Below, one piece after another: positions 62,528 through 64,000 of a stretch of DNA of 64,000 bases (its first letter is position 1; every line of letters begins with the position of its first letter). The translations under genes and the position numbers were made by a program. This DNA is from Sphaerothrix gracilis (GTDB lineage Bacteria > Cyanobacteriota > Cyanobacteriia > Phormidesmidales > Phormidesmidaceae). The notes under the pieces are model-generated. The model was not told the DNA's origin. It made no database searches and saw only the letters and a program-made list of their open reading frames with translations. The DNA lies in assembly GCF_030405905.1 (NCBI RefSeq), contig NZ_JASATW010000017.1:62001-126000 (forward strand). Direction: 5' to 3'.

Positions 62528-64000
62528 ATGTTTATCAATAAAGCGATTGGGCAGTTCCTGCGTCTGCCTGACTCTTCGCGCTGGCTGCTGGTCTGGACTC
62601 TTGGTTTGTGGTTGGGTGCTTTCTCCCAGGGCGCGATCGCCTCTGATGACCTCTCTGCTGAGGGACTGGCTGCTGAAGAAATCGCTGCAGAAGTTCCTAG
62701 CGAGCCGATTGCAGACGAAGTAATAGAAGAAATAGCGGTTACAACAGAAGCGGCGATCGCTGGCGAAACAGCCGCTAATTCAAGTCAAGAAATCCAGACA
62801 ATTTCGCTAGATGTTACAGATAGTAACTTCGGCTTTGAGGACGAAGCTGTTAGCAATGCAGCTAGCGATTTGGCGGGCGTCACGTTTGATGGCACCCTAG
62901 CGCAGGTCACTAGCGTTTCTGAACTAGCCGATGTCTCTCCAGGCGACTGGGCTTATGAAGCGCTCCGCCGTTTAGTGGAAGAGTATCGCTGCATAGAGGG
63001 CTATCCAGACTCGACTTTTCGGGGGAATCGCGCCCTAAGTCGCTATGAATTTGCCGCGGGCCTGAATGCCTGCCTGGACAATATTGTGCAGCTCATTTCT
63101 ACCGGCGATGATCCTGAACTTTTAGGCACCGTTCAGCGCCTGCAGGAGCAGTTCGGCACCGAGCTAGCCAACGTCCGTGCCCAGGTAGACGATTTAGAAG
63201 ATCGCACCGCCTTCTTAGAATCCACTCAGTTTTCTACCACCACTAAGCTCCGAGGCGTCGTTTTTGCCCACGTCAATGCCGCCTTTGCTGATGGTGATAT
63301 CAAAGCCGAAGGGATCAACGTCTTTGCCCCGGCTCGTGATCCAGTAACGGGAGATCCTCGTATCCGTACCATTGCAGACGATCCGGCCACAACCTTCAGC
63401 TATTTGGCCTGGATTAACTTAGATACCTCTTTCACTGGCGCTGATTTGCTGACGCTGCAGATGGCCGTTGGGACAGGCAACGCCCCGGCCAATACCTTCG
63501 GTTCCGCCGGACTGTTTAATACGTTTGGCGTTCCTTTCACCCTGCAGCGAGGCGGGGTAGAAAATAACGCGCCGGTGTTAAGGGAGCTGTCCTATGCTTT
63601 TCCGGTAGGGGATAGCCTACAGCTCGTGATTGGCCCCCGGATTAACTGGTACCGCTATTTTGACAACAACCGCTTTACCTTCTTGATTACCGGCGCTAAC
63701 AGCTTCAACTCCAGCGGTGGCACTCAGGTTAACGCGGTAGACCGGGGCGCGGGAGCCGTCGCCGTTTGGGATATTGCCGACTGGGCCGATCTGCGGCTGG
63801 CCTATATGAATGAAAGCACCGAGTTTCTGCCGACGCAGCCCCCGGCCAGCGACCCCGATCGCGGTCTATTTGGCGGCACTAACACGCTGACGGCACAGCT
63901 TGGCGTCACGCCTTTTGATCGGCTCAATCTGCGCTTCCTCTATACCCGCACCAGCTATCAGCCTAATGCCAACGGCTTCGTCGGCGGCGCTCTCAGCGAG
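62528..64000 (+). CDS. SLH-domain iron-uptake porin, C-terminus beyond the right edge
   Basis: The frame is open for all 491 codons from ATG 62528 (GGATG context) to the right edge. A signal peptide (about 1-40, ending QGAIA) and an acidic region precede an SLH domain (about 135-190: LADVSPGDWAYEALRRLVEEYRCIEGYPDSTFRG, quoted in part; LSRYEFAAGLNACLDNI), then a short coiled coil (LQEQFGTELANVRAQVDDLEDRTAFLE) and the start of an OprB-type beta barrel (STTTKLRGVVFAHVNAAF). This is the layout of cyanobacterial outer-membrane porins, some of which take up iron. The SLH domain binds the peptidoglycan. Confidence 0.9.
   Translation, partial: MFINKAIGQFLRLPDSSRWLLVWTLGLWLGAFSQGAIASDDLSAEGLAAEEIAAEVPSEPIADEVIEEIAVTTEAAIAGETAANSSQEIQTISLDVTDSNFGFEDEAVSNAASDLAGVTFDGTLAQVTSVSELADVSPGDWAYEALRRLVEEYRCIEGYPDSTFRGNRALSRYEFAAGLNACLDNIVQLISTGDDPELLGTVQRLQEQFGTELANVRAQVDDLEDRTAFLESTQFSTTTKLRGVVFAHVNAAFADGDIKAEGINVFAPARDPVTGDPRIRTIADDPATTFSYLAWINLDTSFTGADLLTLQMAVGTGNAPANTFGSAGLFNTFGVPFTLQRGGVENNAPVLRELSYAFPVGDSLQLVIGPRINWYRYFDNNRFTFLITGANSFNSSGGTQVNAVDRGAGAVAVWDIADWADLRLAYMNESTEFLPTQPPASDPDRGLFGGTNTLTAQLGVTPFDRLNLRFLYTRTSYQPNANGFVGGALSE

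Noticed and set aside
1..64000. CRISPR arrays, rRNA genes, prophage or integrative element.
   Set aside because: No regularly spaced direct repeats, no rRNA-like sequence, no integrase or phage structural genes; only the RAYT module is mobile.

Overview
The window is a chromosomal stretch of a cyanobacterium. It encodes both photosystem I core subunits (psaA-psaB), and the cyanobacterial palindrome HIP1 (GCGATCGC) recurs throughout, inside genes and in spacers. Other cyanobacterial marks are an ethylene-receptor-like phytochrome-type sensor, a KaiB-like protein beside pilT, an SLH-domain iron-uptake porin, and the order rplS-trnW-secE-nusG-rplK-rplA-rplJ-rplL. Base composition is moderate to slightly GC-rich. 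A non-heterocystous, Leptolyngbya/Synechococcus-like organism seems plausible, but the sequence alone does not name a species. I see no CRISPR array, rRNA operon or prophage.

Layout. 0-8.6 kb: a proline/glutamate-rich lipoprotein cut by the left edge, psaA-psaB with a strong terminator, and thiC behind a TPP riboswitch. 8.7-13.1 kb: cofG (FO/F420 chromophore), a pilT ATPase with a downstream KaiB-domain gene, a 1-kb AT-rich gene-free stretch and a small membrane protein. 13.4-18.8 kb: rpsB-tsf, then an acidic coiled-coil protein and recG. 19-26.1 kb: a DUF4114 surface protein, a large ethylene-binding/GAF/cyanobacteriochrome-like hybrid histidine kinase and an ABC exporter. 26.2-33.4 kb: palindromic repeats around a tiny ORF, a short-chain dehydrogenase, gamma-glutamyltransferase and an ECF-type nickel/cobalt uptake operon (lipoprotein, nikL, nikM, nikQ, nikO). 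33.6-37.9 kb: the ribosomal protein/nusG/secE cluster with tRNA-Trp. 38-49.9 kb: envelope and transport genes: a cupredoxin, map, two TonB-like anchored proteins, a phosphate-binding protein, two conserved genes including a lipoprotein, mltA, a Na+/H+ antiporter with an RCK domain, and a divergent amino-acid ABC ATPase and binding protein with no permease nearby. 49.9-56.3 kb is the accessory part: a truncated RAYT transposase copy, a three-gene two-component operon, a full RAYT transposase with REP-like palindromes, and an AT-rich Ser/Thr kinase that looks transferred. 56.6-64 kb: small conserved genes, ybjQ, a TPR protein, miaB, two small low-complexity ORFs, a purine/uracil permease and the start of an iron-uptake porin cut by the right edge.

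How the genes fit together. Most of the window is housekeeping: photosynthesis, translation, cofactors, envelope. The most interesting parts are (a) the sensor kinase that keeps every ethylene/copper-binding residue at ETR1 spacing and also has a GAF domain with a bilin-type cysteine; (b) the KaiB-fold protein co-transcribed with a pilus retraction ATPase; and (c) the 50-56 kb island, where a RAYT transposase left a truncated copy whose flank now encodes the C-terminal tail of a histidine kinase.
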